8,693 nt of DNA from the NCBI GenBank assembly GCA_017987425.1, contig JAGNTT010000074.1, positions 1 to 8,693 on the forward strand. The letters run 5' to 3'. Positions 1 to 5,720 of the stretch are shown here, piece after piece. The notes below the pieces were generated by a model. The model was not told the DNA's origin. It saw nothing but the letters and a program-made list of their open reading frames with translations, and made no database searches. Each line of letters opens with the position of its first letter. Within the stretch, counting starts at the first letter, position 1. The DNA comes from Candidatus Omnitrophota bacterium (GTDB taxonomy: Bacteria; Omnitrophota; Gorgyraeia; Zapsychrales; Fredricksoniimonadaceae). The position numbers and the translations under genes were made by a program.

Positions 1-432
1 ATCCAGGACGCCCTTGCCTATACCCAGAATATTATCAATACCGTGCATGATCCCGTCATCATATTATATGGGGACTTAAAGGTGGCTTTGGCCAGCCGGG
101 CTTTTTATCAGACCTTCCGGGAAGAATCCAAGGAGACCGAAGGGCGGTTTATCTACGACCTGGGAAACCGTCAATGGAACATCCCGAAGCTGCGGCAGCT
201 TTTGGAGGAAATACTTCCTAATACGACGAGCTTTGATCATTTCGAGATCGAACATGATTTTCCCCGTATCGGAAAGAGGACCGTGCTTCTTAATGCCTGC
301 CGGATTTATATGGAAGGCAACAGCGCCAAGCTTATCATGCTCACAATTAAAGACATCACCGATGAAAAAAAGATAGAAGAGCTTCAGAAAAGAATAACCG
401 GTCTAGAGGAAGAATTAAAAAGAAATTCCTGA
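1..432 (+). CDS. C-terminal part of a PAS-domain signalling protein (5' end outside window)
   Basis: The reading frame is open from the first base and stops at 432, giving 143 visible residues. The visible part is one PAS-type sensor domain: it opens with an amphipathic lead-in (IINTVHDPVIIL), has a middle with an FYQTF segment, and closes with the typical PAS end 'LIMLTIKDITDEKK'. A short charged coiled-coil tail ending in ELKRNS follows. This PAS subtype is often seen in CheB/CheR-PAS fusion proteins and hybrid sensor kinases, where it senses a small ligand or redox state. No histidine kinase, GGDEF or EAL module follows before the stop, so PAS is the last domain here. The catalytic part, if there is one, lies upstream of the window. 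A 6-bp inverted repeat (427-432 / 440-445) overlaps the stop but has no T-run. I am confident of the PAS call and not of the parent protein. Confidence 0.75.
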   Translation: MQDALAYTQNIINTVHDPVIILYGDLKVALASRAFYQTFREESKETEGRFIYDLGNRQWNIPKLRQLLEEILPNTTSFDHFEIEHDFPRIGKRTVLLNACRIYMEGNSAKLIMLTIKDITDEKKIEELQKRITGLEEELKRNS

Positions 433-490
433 ACTTTCCTCAGGACTGGTCTATGATATAGACAAAAAGTATTCGTCGGCAAGGAGCTCT

Positions 491-616
491 ATGAAAAAGC
501 AGGTGACTTCCCGCAAGGGAAGAAAGTGTAAACAGCCCGGATGTAAACGCATATTGAGTATTTATAATCACGATGTCTATTGCCGCATCCATATCAAGGA
601 TTTGAAGTTTGCGTGA
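491..616 (+). CDS. 41-residue Cys/His microprotein, putative zinc-binding
   Basis: ATG at 491 follows an AAGGAG ribosome site (481-486) with a short 4-base spacer and runs 41 codons to TGA. The product is very basic. It carries the spaced ligands C13-x4-C18-x12-C31-x2-H34, around a core reading CKRILSIYNHDVYC. Four ligands in this arrangement look like a single small zinc knuckle or ribbon. The 'LS-YN' core between Cys pairs resembles short Cys motifs I remember in small bacterial regulatory proteins, but I cannot name a family. It lies 58 bases after the PAS gene. A weak promoter-like pair (CTGAAC 429-434, TATGAT 452-457, 17-base spacing) could give it its own transcript, which would end at the terminator near 709. 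Function is unknown; binding RNA, DNA or protein are all possible. The ribosome site and the ordered Cys/His pattern are the reasons to believe it is a gene. Confidence 0.55.
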   Translation: MKKQVTSRKGRKCKQPGCKRILSIYNHDVYCRIHIKDLKFA

Positions 617-625
617 GAGTCAGGT

Positions 626-667
626 GTTTCTTTGAAACGTAGGGCTTCGGGCAAAAGAAGCCCTGCG
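626..667 (+). other. Two stacked hairpins in the 3' region after the microprotein gene
   Basis: GTTTC/GAAAC (626-630 / 634-638, 3-base loop) abuts an 11-bp stem with one G-T pair, 638-648 / 657-667 (arms CGTAGGGCTTC and GAAGCCCTGCG, loop of 8). There is no T-run after the second stem, so it is not a terminator by itself. Together with the terminator hairpin 12 bases downstream this makes three consecutive stems. That could be a structured 3' UTR or a small RNA. I recognise no known riboswitch class. Confidence 0.4.
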
Positions 668-679
668 ACGGTTATTCAT

Positions 680-709
680 AAAGGGCAGTCCAATCGGGCT
701 GCTCTTTTT
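680..709 (+). terminator. Intrinsic terminator after the Cys/His microprotein
   Basis: A 12-bp stem (680-691 / 696-707, core GGGCAGTCC / GGGCTGCTC, with G-T wobbles) has a 4-base loop AATC. Its 3' arm runs into five T residues (705-709). The shape is a standard rho-independent terminator on the plus strand. It would end transcription of the 491-616 gene, and perhaps of the PAS gene. Confidence 0.8.
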
Positions 710-787
710 CATGATTTCTTTCCTTAAAAATATTTCGGAAACGAATCATATCCTTCAAATTTTCCTACCTTTCCAAACGTCCGGTAC

Positions 788-793
788 TATAAT
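788..793 (+). promoter_or_regulatory. Putative -10 box for the TonB-like lipoprotein gene
   Basis: A perfect TATAAT lies 43 bases before the ATG at 837, in an AT-rich leader that follows the terminator at 680-709. No convincing TTGACA-like -35 is present at the expected distance (765-770 reads CTACCT). The promoter is either weak or activator dependent. Confidence 0.4.
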
Positions 794-836
794 CAGAGCA
801 AATTAAATAACTTAATATTCAAGTGGGACGTGTCTT

Positions 837-1289
837 ATGAATAAGAACTATCTTCTTTTCTTGATCTTATTATTGTCCGGTTGTACGGCAAGTCATCCTA
901 GCCCTGAGTCTAACTATCTCATTTTGAATGATGCTCCGCAGGAATGCGTTGAGGACGTCATACAGGGGGATCCCGAATATAATTCGCTTTTGCGTAACAC
1001 CATCCAGGAAAGAGTCTATTTAAGCTATTTATCCAAAGAGAGCGGGTCGGTTCATTTCTGTTTTGATGTAGGTCCTGACGGAGAGCTGCGGACGATCAGG
1101 GTTATCAAGAATAAAACACAGGCTTCCGACAAATTGCTCGAAGATATGGTCGTTGCGTTGAAATCATCCGCGCCATTTCCGCCTTTTCCCGAAGCATTAA
1201 AGGAAAAATTAAAGGATCCGGATAAATCCTTAAGTTTTAACCTGGATTTGCAGTTTGAAGTGATTAATGAAACTTCGGAAATCCCTTAA
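837..1289 (+). CDS. Small lipoprotein with TonB C-terminal-like domain
   Basis: The 150-residue product starts with a lipoprotein signal: a hydrophobic stretch at residues 5-13 and lipobox L-S-G-C16. Thr at +2 favours outer-membrane sorting under the E. coli rule. Residues about 60-142 resemble the TonB/TolA C-terminal fold: 'GSVHFCFDVGPDGELRTIRV' at about 70-89, a helix with LLEDMVVALK, the PFPPFP motif at 113-118, and a closing strand FNLDLQFEV. In classical TonB this domain touches TonB-dependent receptors in the periplasm and is tied to the inner membrane by an N-terminal helix with ExbB/ExbD. Here the anchor is lipid and there is no proline-rich spacer, so energy transduction is doubtful. 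A structural or receptor-docking role fits better. The ribosome site is weak (GGGA at 825-828). It appears to be a single-gene unit, bounded by a terminator upstream and a weak one downstream. The domain call is from pattern; the role is open. Confidence 0.7.
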   Translation: MNKNYLLFLILLLSGCTASHPSPESNYLILNDAPQECVEDVIQGDPEYNSLLRNTIQERVYLSYLSKESGSVHFCFDVGPDGELRTIRVIKNKTQASDKLLEDMVVALKSSAPFPPFPEALKEKLKDPDKSLSFNLDLQFEVINETSEIP

Positions 1290-1436
1290 AGATCTGAAAT
1301 TGAAGTGAAGAACTCCGGCGGTTTGGCCAACGCCAGGAAATATGATGTAAATTAATCCATCCAATCAAGCCCGCCCATCCTCAACCTTCGGTTTTATCGT
1401 AATAACCCCGATAGCACGCTTTTATTCAACCACAAC

Positions 1437-1460
1437 AAGTCAGTCCATTTGACTGGCTTT
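1437..1460 (+). terminator. Weak terminator-like hairpin downstream of the lipoprotein gene
   Basis: The arms AAGTCAGTC (1437-1445) and GACTGGCTT (1451-1459) form a 9-bp stem with one T-G wobble and a 5-base loop. The T-tract after it is interrupted (TTTCTGTGTTT). It sits about 150 bases after the lipoprotein stop and may be the end of that transcript. Confidence 0.5.
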
Positions 1461-1519
1461 CTGTGTTTATGGTTCATGTAGCAAACATGTTCCATTTCTG
1501 AGTGTTTTACCATCAGTAC

Positions 1520-1560
1520 TACTACCTAGTAATGCACGTAGTTCCCCCGATTCAAGGGAA
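1520..1560. promoter_or_regulatory. Nested inverted repeats upstream of the oxidase operon promoter (putative operator)
   Basis: Three symmetric elements overlap within 41 bases: TACTA-CC-TAGTA (1520-1531), ACTAC-N12-GTAGT (1521-1525 / 1538-1542) and TTCCC-N9-GGGAA (1542-1546 / 1556-1560). The last ends 13 bases before the TATAAT box, so a protein bound here would touch the -35 region. TAC/GTA half-sites are what FixJ/NarL-type response regulators tend to recognise; that assignment is inference. Confidence 0.4.
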
Positions 1561-1573
1561 TTGCCGCTTCTTC

Positions 1574-1579
1574 TATAAT
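1574..1579 (+). promoter_or_regulatory. Putative -10 box of the oxidase operon
   Basis: A perfect TATAAT lies 32 bases before the ATG at 1612. At 17-base spacing the -35 position (1551-1556) reads TTCAAG, a poor match, and it falls inside the TTCCC/GGGAA inverted repeat. That would fit an activator-dependent promoter. No later promoter or terminator is obvious between here and 7394, so this may drive the whole string. Confidence 0.45.
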
Positions 1580-1611
1580 TCACTTAAATAAAACTCTTTA
1601 GGAATAGCGAA

Positions 1612-1764
1612 ATGGTTTTGGTAAATGACTTTAAAGAATCTGGTGAGAGAACTTTGACCACGAAAAGCCGCTGCGCGCTTGTTATGCAACAATACCAGTT
1701 CGTTTTAATTTTTCTGCTCGGGGTCACAATCTTTTTTTCCTTGATCATAACGCTTAAACAGTGA
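1612..1764 (+). CDS. 50-residue single-span membrane microprotein
   Basis: ATG at 1612 follows a good ribosome site, AGGAA at 1600-1604 with a 7-base spacer, and a TATAAT box 32 bases upstream. The product has a polar N-terminal half (residues 1-28, with K19-S-R-C21) and one strongly hydrophobic segment at about 30-48 (FVLIFLLGVTIFFSLIITL), and it ends in KQ. Net charge suggests the N-terminus faces the cytoplasm. The TGA overlaps the GAGGA ribosome site of the next gene, so the two are probably translationally coupled. I do not recognise the family. Its place as the first gene of an oxidase operon suggests a small accessory subunit, assembly factor or anchor. It could also be a leader peptide. 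Small single-span subunits are common in haem-copper oxidases, which makes the first option plausible but unproven. Confidence 0.6.
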   Translation: MVLVNDFKESGERTLTTKSRCALVMQQYQFVLIFLLGVTIFFSLIITLKQ

Positions 1765-1774
1765 GGAAAATCGC

Positions 1775-2566
1775 ATGATCATGCCATTCCGTTACATTTA
1801 TGGGCCCGTATATTCATGGAGGCTTGGAGCGTCTCTGGGAGTTGATCCGCTGTGCGGAGAGAAGAAGATATGCAATCTGAATTGCAATTACTGCCAGCTC
1901 GGTAAGACGGTCAATTTCGCGAGTGAACGCAAGGAATATGTTCCTGTCGCGGAATTGCTGGAAGAAATTAAACGTATACCTTCATTCTTTATCGATTACA
2001 TCACATTTTCAGGCCGTGGAGAGCCCACGCTCGCGGCGAATCTCGGTGAGATGATTGACGCAGTTAAATCGGTGAGAAAAGAAAAGATAGCGGTTATAAC
2101 CAACTCGTCTCTTATGGATAGGGAGGATGTCCGCAATGATCTGATGCGGGCCGATTTCGTTCTTGCCAAAATGGATGCCGTTAACCAGGAAATGTTTAAT
2201 TGCATCGACGGCGTGTGCGGAATCGATTACGCGTCCGTACTCAGGGGCCTTGAAAAATTCCGACGCAGTTTCAAGGGCAAGTTTGCTCTGCAGATGATGC
2301 TTGTTAAGGACAACATCACGCATCTTCAGCAATTAAGTAATCTGGCGTACTTTCTCAATCCGCATGAAATCCAGTTGAATACGCCGGTCCGTCGCTCAGG
2401 AGAGCCTCCGCTGAGCCGCGACCGCATCGAGAGGGCGAAGAAGTCTTTCGCGGGGATGCCGGTTGTGACCTGCTACGACGTGCCCGCCGTGACCGGCTCG
2501 GCTATGGATGATAAAGCGACGGTTGCCAGGCATGGTAAATTTCGTAAGAGCCAGTACATCTATTAG
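1775..2566 (+). CDS. Radical SAM protein, COG0731-like (wyosine-type) family
   Basis: The 263-residue protein has the radical SAM cluster motif C33-x3-C37-x2-C40 (C-NLN-C-NY-C) and the SAM-binding GEP region 'TFSGRGEPTL' at residues 77-86. Before the cluster, the N-terminus reads YIYGPVYSWRLGASLGVDPL, a run typical of the small single-domain radical SAM proteins related to COG0731. The family holds a [4Fe-4S] cluster and cleaves SAM to start radical chemistry in the cytoplasm. The substrate of this branch is not known to me. The start at 1775 has a GAGGA site 7 bases upstream; ATG 1781 is an alternative. It is followed after 13 bases by coxB, with no terminator, so it is probably cotranscribed with the oxidase. 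No second cluster-binding (SPASM/twitch) pattern is obvious. A role in oxidase maturation is suggested by position only. Confidence 0.85.
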   Translation: MIMPFRYIYGPVYSWRLGASLGVDPLCGEKKICNLNCNYCQLGKTVNFASERKEYVPVAELLEEIKRIPSFFIDYITFSGRGEPTLAANLGEMIDAVKSVRKEKIAVITNSSLMDREDVRNDLMRADFVLAKMDAVNQEMFNCIDGVCGIDYASVLRGLEKFRRSFKGKFALQMMLVKDNITHLQQLSNLAYFLNPHEIQLNTPVRRSGEPPLSRDRIERAKKSFAGMPVVTCYDVPAVTGSAMDDKATVARHGKFRKSQYIY

Positions 2567-2579
2567 AGAAAGGATTTCC

Positions 2580-3428
2580 ATGGCGAGCTGTCTTAGGTTT
2601 CTCGGTATTCTCTTTTTTTTCATGGTCGGCTTGAACGGCGTCTCTCATGCCAGTATCTGGGGCATGCCGTTTCCGGAAGACATATCAACGAACGGTCATC
2701 TGATCGACGATGTCATCCGGTATATTGATCTTGTTCTTGCCATTTTTTTCAGCATAGTCGTCGGCGCCATTGGTTTTTTTATTTTCCGATACCGCAGCCG
2801 TCCGGGACACAAGGCTGTTTATGAGACCGGTAATACACGGGTTTATGTCATCGCAACCATGCTGATGGGGATGCTCGTATTCTTTTCCATCGATGCCGTG
2901 GTCGAACATATGGCTTTCCGCGATCTCAAGGAAGTATTCTGGAATTTTCCGACGGGACCCGATGTCGTGAGGATCGAAGTCATGCCGCAGCAGTTCGCCT
3001 GGAACATCCGTTATGCCGGGGCTGACAATGACTTTGCGACGGAGGACGATATCGTAGCCCCGTTGGGACAGATGCATGTGCCTGTGGACACTCCTGTGGT
3101 TGTTCAGATGTCGGCGTTCGACGTCATTCATGCTTTTTATGTTCCCGAACTGCGTTTTAAGCAGGACGCTGTGCCCGGCATGGTTACGACATTCTGGTTT
3201 CAGGCCAAAAAGACCGGTCATTTCGAGATCGCCTGCTCAGCTCTTTGCGGCAACGGGCATTACAAAATGCGCGGTGACCTGATCGTCGAGTCCCGGGAGG
3301 ATTTTCAGAAATGGCTGAATAGTCAGGCGGAGGAAGCCGCGTCCGCGGATGATGTGTGGGACGATTCAGGAAGCTCGACGGGTGGGGTTCCGAGCGACTG
3401 GGGATGGATTTGGCAGGCTAAAAATTAA
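2580..3428 (+). CDS. coxB: Cytochrome c oxidase subunit II (CuA protein)
   Basis: I chose ATG 2580 because of AGGA at 2571-2574 and because it gives a clean signal peptide (residues 1-24, cut after SHA). A longer frame from 2508 would overlap the radical SAM gene. The 282-residue product has two membrane helices (about 48-70 and 87-108) and a periplasmic cupredoxin domain. The CuA ligands are all present: H184 in DVIHAFYVPEL, then C219-x3-C223-x3-H227-x2-M230 (CSALCGNGHYKM). The usual Glu between the cysteines is Ala, which is tolerable because that ligand is a backbone carbonyl. The aromatic entry patch reads QQFAWNIRYAG. CuA takes electrons from a cytochrome c and passes them to haem a in subunit I. 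No haem c motif is fused. An acidic tail (about 250-263) ends in a tryptophan-rich stretch (WGWIW), which is unusual. Confidence 0.95.
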   Translation: MASCLRFLGILFFFMVGLNGVSHASIWGMPFPEDISTNGHLIDDVIRYIDLVLAIFFSIVVGAIGFFIFRYRSRPGHKAVYETGNTRVYVIATMLMGMLVFFSIDAVVEHMAFRDLKEVFWNFPTGPDVVRIEVMPQQFAWNIRYAGADNDFATEDDIVAPLGQMHVPVDTPVVVQMSAFDVIHAFYVPELRFKQDAVPGMVTTFWFQAKKTGHFEIACSALCGNGHYKMRGDLIVESREDFQKWLNSQAEEAASADDVWDDSGSSTGGVPSDWGWIWQAKN

Positions 3429-3440
3429 GGAGATCATTCA

Positions 3441-5150
3441 ATGTCTGAGCACCGTCAATCTTTTATCACAAAGTATATTTTTTCGACAGATCATAAAATG
3501 ATCGCCCGACAGTATCTGTTCCTGGGCATTTTCTTTTTGATGTGGGGTGGTTTGCAGGCCATGCTCATCCGCTGGCAGATCGCGTATCCTGAGACCGAGA
3601 TTCCGATCGTCGGGAAATTGATGTTCCCCGAGAACAGCGGGATCCTCACGCCCGATACGTACAATCAGGTCCTGACCATGCACGGCACCGTGATGCTTTT
3701 TTGGGCGGTGACTCCGGTTCTGACCGGCGCGTTCGCCAATTTTCTTATTCCTTTGCAGATCGGCGCCGCCGACATGGCGTTCCCCGTTATCAATATGCTC
3801 TCATTCTGGATTTTTTTCACCTCTGGAATTGTCCTGCTCCTCTCGCACTACGGTCCCGGCGGTTCGGCCGCGGCGGGGTGGACATCTTATCCTCCGCTGA
3901 GCACGCCCGTCGGAGGAATTCCCGGATGGGGTCAGGCGCTGTGGTGCCTTTCACTCGTTTTGATGGGAACTTCCGTCATTATGGGCGCGATCAACTACAT
4001 CACGACCGTAATCCGTCTGCGTGCCCCGGGAATGACGTACATGCGTCTGCCCCTGACTGTCTGGGGCATCTGGTTGTCGTCCATTCTGAATGCCATATTT
4101 GTTCCGATCATCGCGGCCGGTCTGATCTTTCTTCTGCTGGACAATGTGCTGGGTACACAGTTTTTTGTGGCCGGGGGAAAAGCAACGGTTAAAGGCGGAG
4201 ACCCATTACTGTATCAGCATGTGTTCTGGCTCTTCGGTCATCCGGAAGTTTATATTCTTATCCTGCCGGTATGGGGGGTTGTATCGGATCTTTTGTCGGT
4301 ATTTTCGCGAAAACCCGCGTTCGGTTATACGGTGACGGTGATCTGCATGAGTACTGTCACTGTTCTGAGCTCTCTTGTCTGGGGCCATCATATGTATGTG
4401 GCCGGCATGAGCCCGCTCCTGGGCAAGTCATTCATGTTTTTAACTCTGTTGATCAGTCTGCCGACGTCGATTTTCTTTCTCAATTGGCTCGGTACGATGT
4501 GGAAGGGATCGTTACGCTTTGATGTTCCGATGCTTTTTACAATGTCCGTCGTGTTCGTGTTTGGTCTGGGAGGGCTGACGGGCCTTTATATGGGTGTAAT
4601 CACGTCCGATATGTATTTGCACGATTCAATGTTTCTTGTCGGGCATTTTCACTACACGCTCGCAGCCAGTGTTTTGATGGGTTCGTATGCCGCCATTTAT
4701 TACTGGTTTCCCAAAATGTTCGGGAGGCAGATGAGCCCGTTCTGGGGAAAGGTCCATTTCTGGATCACGTTCCTGTCCTTGAATTATGTCTTTTTTAACA
4801 TGCTGGGTGTCGGTTATGCCGGACAGCACCGGAGGCTGTTTGATCCGAGCACGTATGATTTCATCAAGCCGCTTATGCCGATGAACCGGCAGATCACTAC
4901 AGCGGCGTTTATTCTAGGCGCGGCGCAGGTGATCTTTGTTTTCAATTTTATATTTGCCATGTTTAAGGGTAAGAAAGCGCCGCGAAATCCGTGGGAAGCG
5001 GCAACGCTTGAATGGACGGTCGATTATCCGATCCCGCACGGTAACTTCGCGGTCGAACCCGTCGTCAAGTGCGGGCCGCATGAGTACAGTCATCCGAAAG
5101 TCAAGGGGAGGGATTGGGTTTCACAGACGGAGGACCCCGAAAATGCTTAA
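3441..5150 (+). CDS. coxA: Cytochrome c oxidase subunit I (aa3-like haem-copper oxidase)
   Basis: The 569-residue, twelve-helix core subunit starts at ATG 3441 behind AAGGAG (3427-3432). The ligands are complete: H81 and H404 for the low-spin haem, H402 for the high-spin haem, and H267, H316 and H317 for CuB. Y271 of HPEVY can form the His-Tyr cross-link. H394-D395 mark the Mg site. The D-channel set is present (N100, D111, N118), with the gating Glu at E269, so this is an A1-type oxygen reductase by motif. At the K-channel site, the PTGIK-type motif reads PTSIF (341-345), with Phe345 where Lys is expected. The preceding Thr342 and the helix VI Ser282 are kept. The reaction is O2 reduction to water coupled to proton pumping in the inner membrane. 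It lies 12 bases after coxB and overlaps the next gene by 8 bases. Confidence 0.97.
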   Translation: MSEHRQSFITKYIFSTDHKMIARQYLFLGIFFLMWGGLQAMLIRWQIAYPETEIPIVGKLMFPENSGILTPDTYNQVLTMHGTVMLFWAVTPVLTGAFANFLIPLQIGAADMAFPVINMLSFWIFFTSGIVLLLSHYGPGGSAAAGWTSYPPLSTPVGGIPGWGQALWCLSLVLMGTSVIMGAINYITTVIRLRAPGMTYMRLPLTVWGIWLSSILNAIFVPIIAAGLIFLLLDNVLGTQFFVAGGKATVKGGDPLLYQHVFWLFGHPEVYILILPVWGVVSDLLSVFSRKPAFGYTVTVICMSTVTVLSSLVWGHHMYVAGMSPLLGKSFMFLTLLISLPTSIFFLNWLGTMWKGSLRFDVPMLFTMSVVFVFGLGGLTGLYMGVITSDMYLHDSMFLVGHFHYTLAASVLMGSYAAIYYWFPKMFGRQMSPFWGKVHFWITFLSLNYVFFNMLGVGYAGQHRRLFDPSTYDFIKPLMPMNRQITTAAFILGAAQVIFVFNFIFAMFKGKKAPRNPWEAATLEWTVDYPIPHGNFAVEPVVKCGPHEYSHPKVKGRDWVSQTEDPENA

Positions 5151-5706
5151 TATGACCACGGATGCAGTAGAAATCCGTCACCGCAACACGTTTTCGATCG
5201 GCATGATGATCGGTTTGAGTTCGTGGGCACTGATTTTTTTTACATTGCTCTGGGGCTATGTCGTGTTCCGGATGCGGACCGATTCCTGGATCGGTGCGGC
5301 TCTTACACAGCATGCCGTTGTCGCGGCTGTTTTGAATACAGTGGTCATCGCCTTGAGTTCGTGGTGTCTGTCTCTCGCTTTTAAGGACAATGTCCGCCGA
5401 CCTGAGATGTGGATAAGGAATGCTTTTGCGTTCGGCGCGTGTTTTCTCTTGGGCCAATTTTACCTCTGGCAAGTCATGCTGCGGGAGGGGCTCCATTGGC
5501 AAACGAGTACGGCCGGAAGCATGTTCTTTCTGCTGACGGGTTTTCACGCTCTGCATATATTGGGCGCTCTCTCGGCGGTGTTATGGCTGGGCCTGCGGTT
5601 TAAATCATGGCGCGGGACGCTGACCGCCAAAGGCATCAAATATTTTTGGGATTTTCTGCTCGGGGTTTGGATGATCATGTTCGTTTTGATTTTCATTGTT
5701 CAATAG
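5143..5706 (+). CDS. coxC: Cytochrome c oxidase subunit III, divergent copy 1
   Basis: ATG 5143 overlaps the coxA stop by 8 bases and has GGAGG at 5129-5133 with a 9-base spacer, so coupling to coxA is likely. A longer frame reaches back to 4936 but only reads coxA in another frame. The 187-residue, five-helix product is the short bacterial subunit III type. The signature 'TGFHALHILGAL' is at 132-143. Two conserved features are altered. The helix with the usual Q-x2-E reads QFYL (105-108), losing the Glu. The usual WHFVD reads WDFLL (169-173), losing both the His and the Asp. Subunit III stabilises subunit I and lines the oxygen and D-channel entry region, so these losses suggest a specialised or partly degenerate copy. 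The gene next door keeps all these residues. The family call is firm. Confidence 0.9.
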   Translation: MLNMTTDAVEIRHRNTFSIGMMIGLSSWALIFFTLLWGYVVFRMRTDSWIGAALTQHAVVAAVLNTVVIALSSWCLSLAFKDNVRRPEMWIRNAFAFGACFLLGQFYLWQVMLREGLHWQTSTAGSMFFLLTGFHALHILGALSAVLWLGLRFKSWRGTLTAKGIKYFWDFLLGVWMIMFVLIFIVQ

Positions 5707-5720
5707 ACAGAGGAGAGAGT

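Larger units (their letters stand above)
1290..1611. other. Intergenic region with a weak terminator, inverted repeats and the operon promoter
   Basis: This 322-base stretch has no convincing gene. It holds a short AACC/GGTT hairpin (1383-1393), a terminator-like hairpin (1437-1459), a small CATGT/ACATG inverted repeat (about 1475-1489), a cluster of inverted repeats (1520-1560) and a TATAAT box (1574-1579). The last two are listed separately. It is the only sizeable regulatory space in front of the oxidase gene string. Confidence 0.7.

Noticed and set aside
626..709. Cyclic-di-GMP or other known riboswitch
   Set aside because: The conserved core bases of the GEMM class are not present, and the element lies after a small gene and ends in a terminator far from the next start. 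I only call it a set of hairpins.
1394..1513. 39-codon minus-strand frame in the intergenic region
   Set aside because: It has no convincing ribosome site, overlaps the hairpin and regulatory elements, and has no recognisable motif beyond scattered His and Lys.
2685..3221. Long antisense open frame (178 codons) opposite coxB
   Set aside because: The plus strand encodes an intact CuA subunit. The antisense product is rich in His, Arg and Cys without domain structure and has no ribosome site.
3701..4192. Overlapping plus-strand frame inside coxA
   Set aside because: It is an out-of-frame reading of the conserved subunit I gene, with Arg/Ser/His-rich low-quality sequence.
3441..5150. Subunit I might be a nitric oxide reductase or cbb3-type enzyme because of the missing K-channel Lys
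   Set aside because: The cross-link Tyr and Glu of HPEVY, the HH pair, a complete D-channel and a separate CuA subunit all point to an A-type oxygen reductase.
5101..5556. Antisense open frame opposite the first subunit III gene
   Set aside because: The plus-strand product is clearly a subunit III. The antisense peptide is Lys/Gln/His-rich and featureless.
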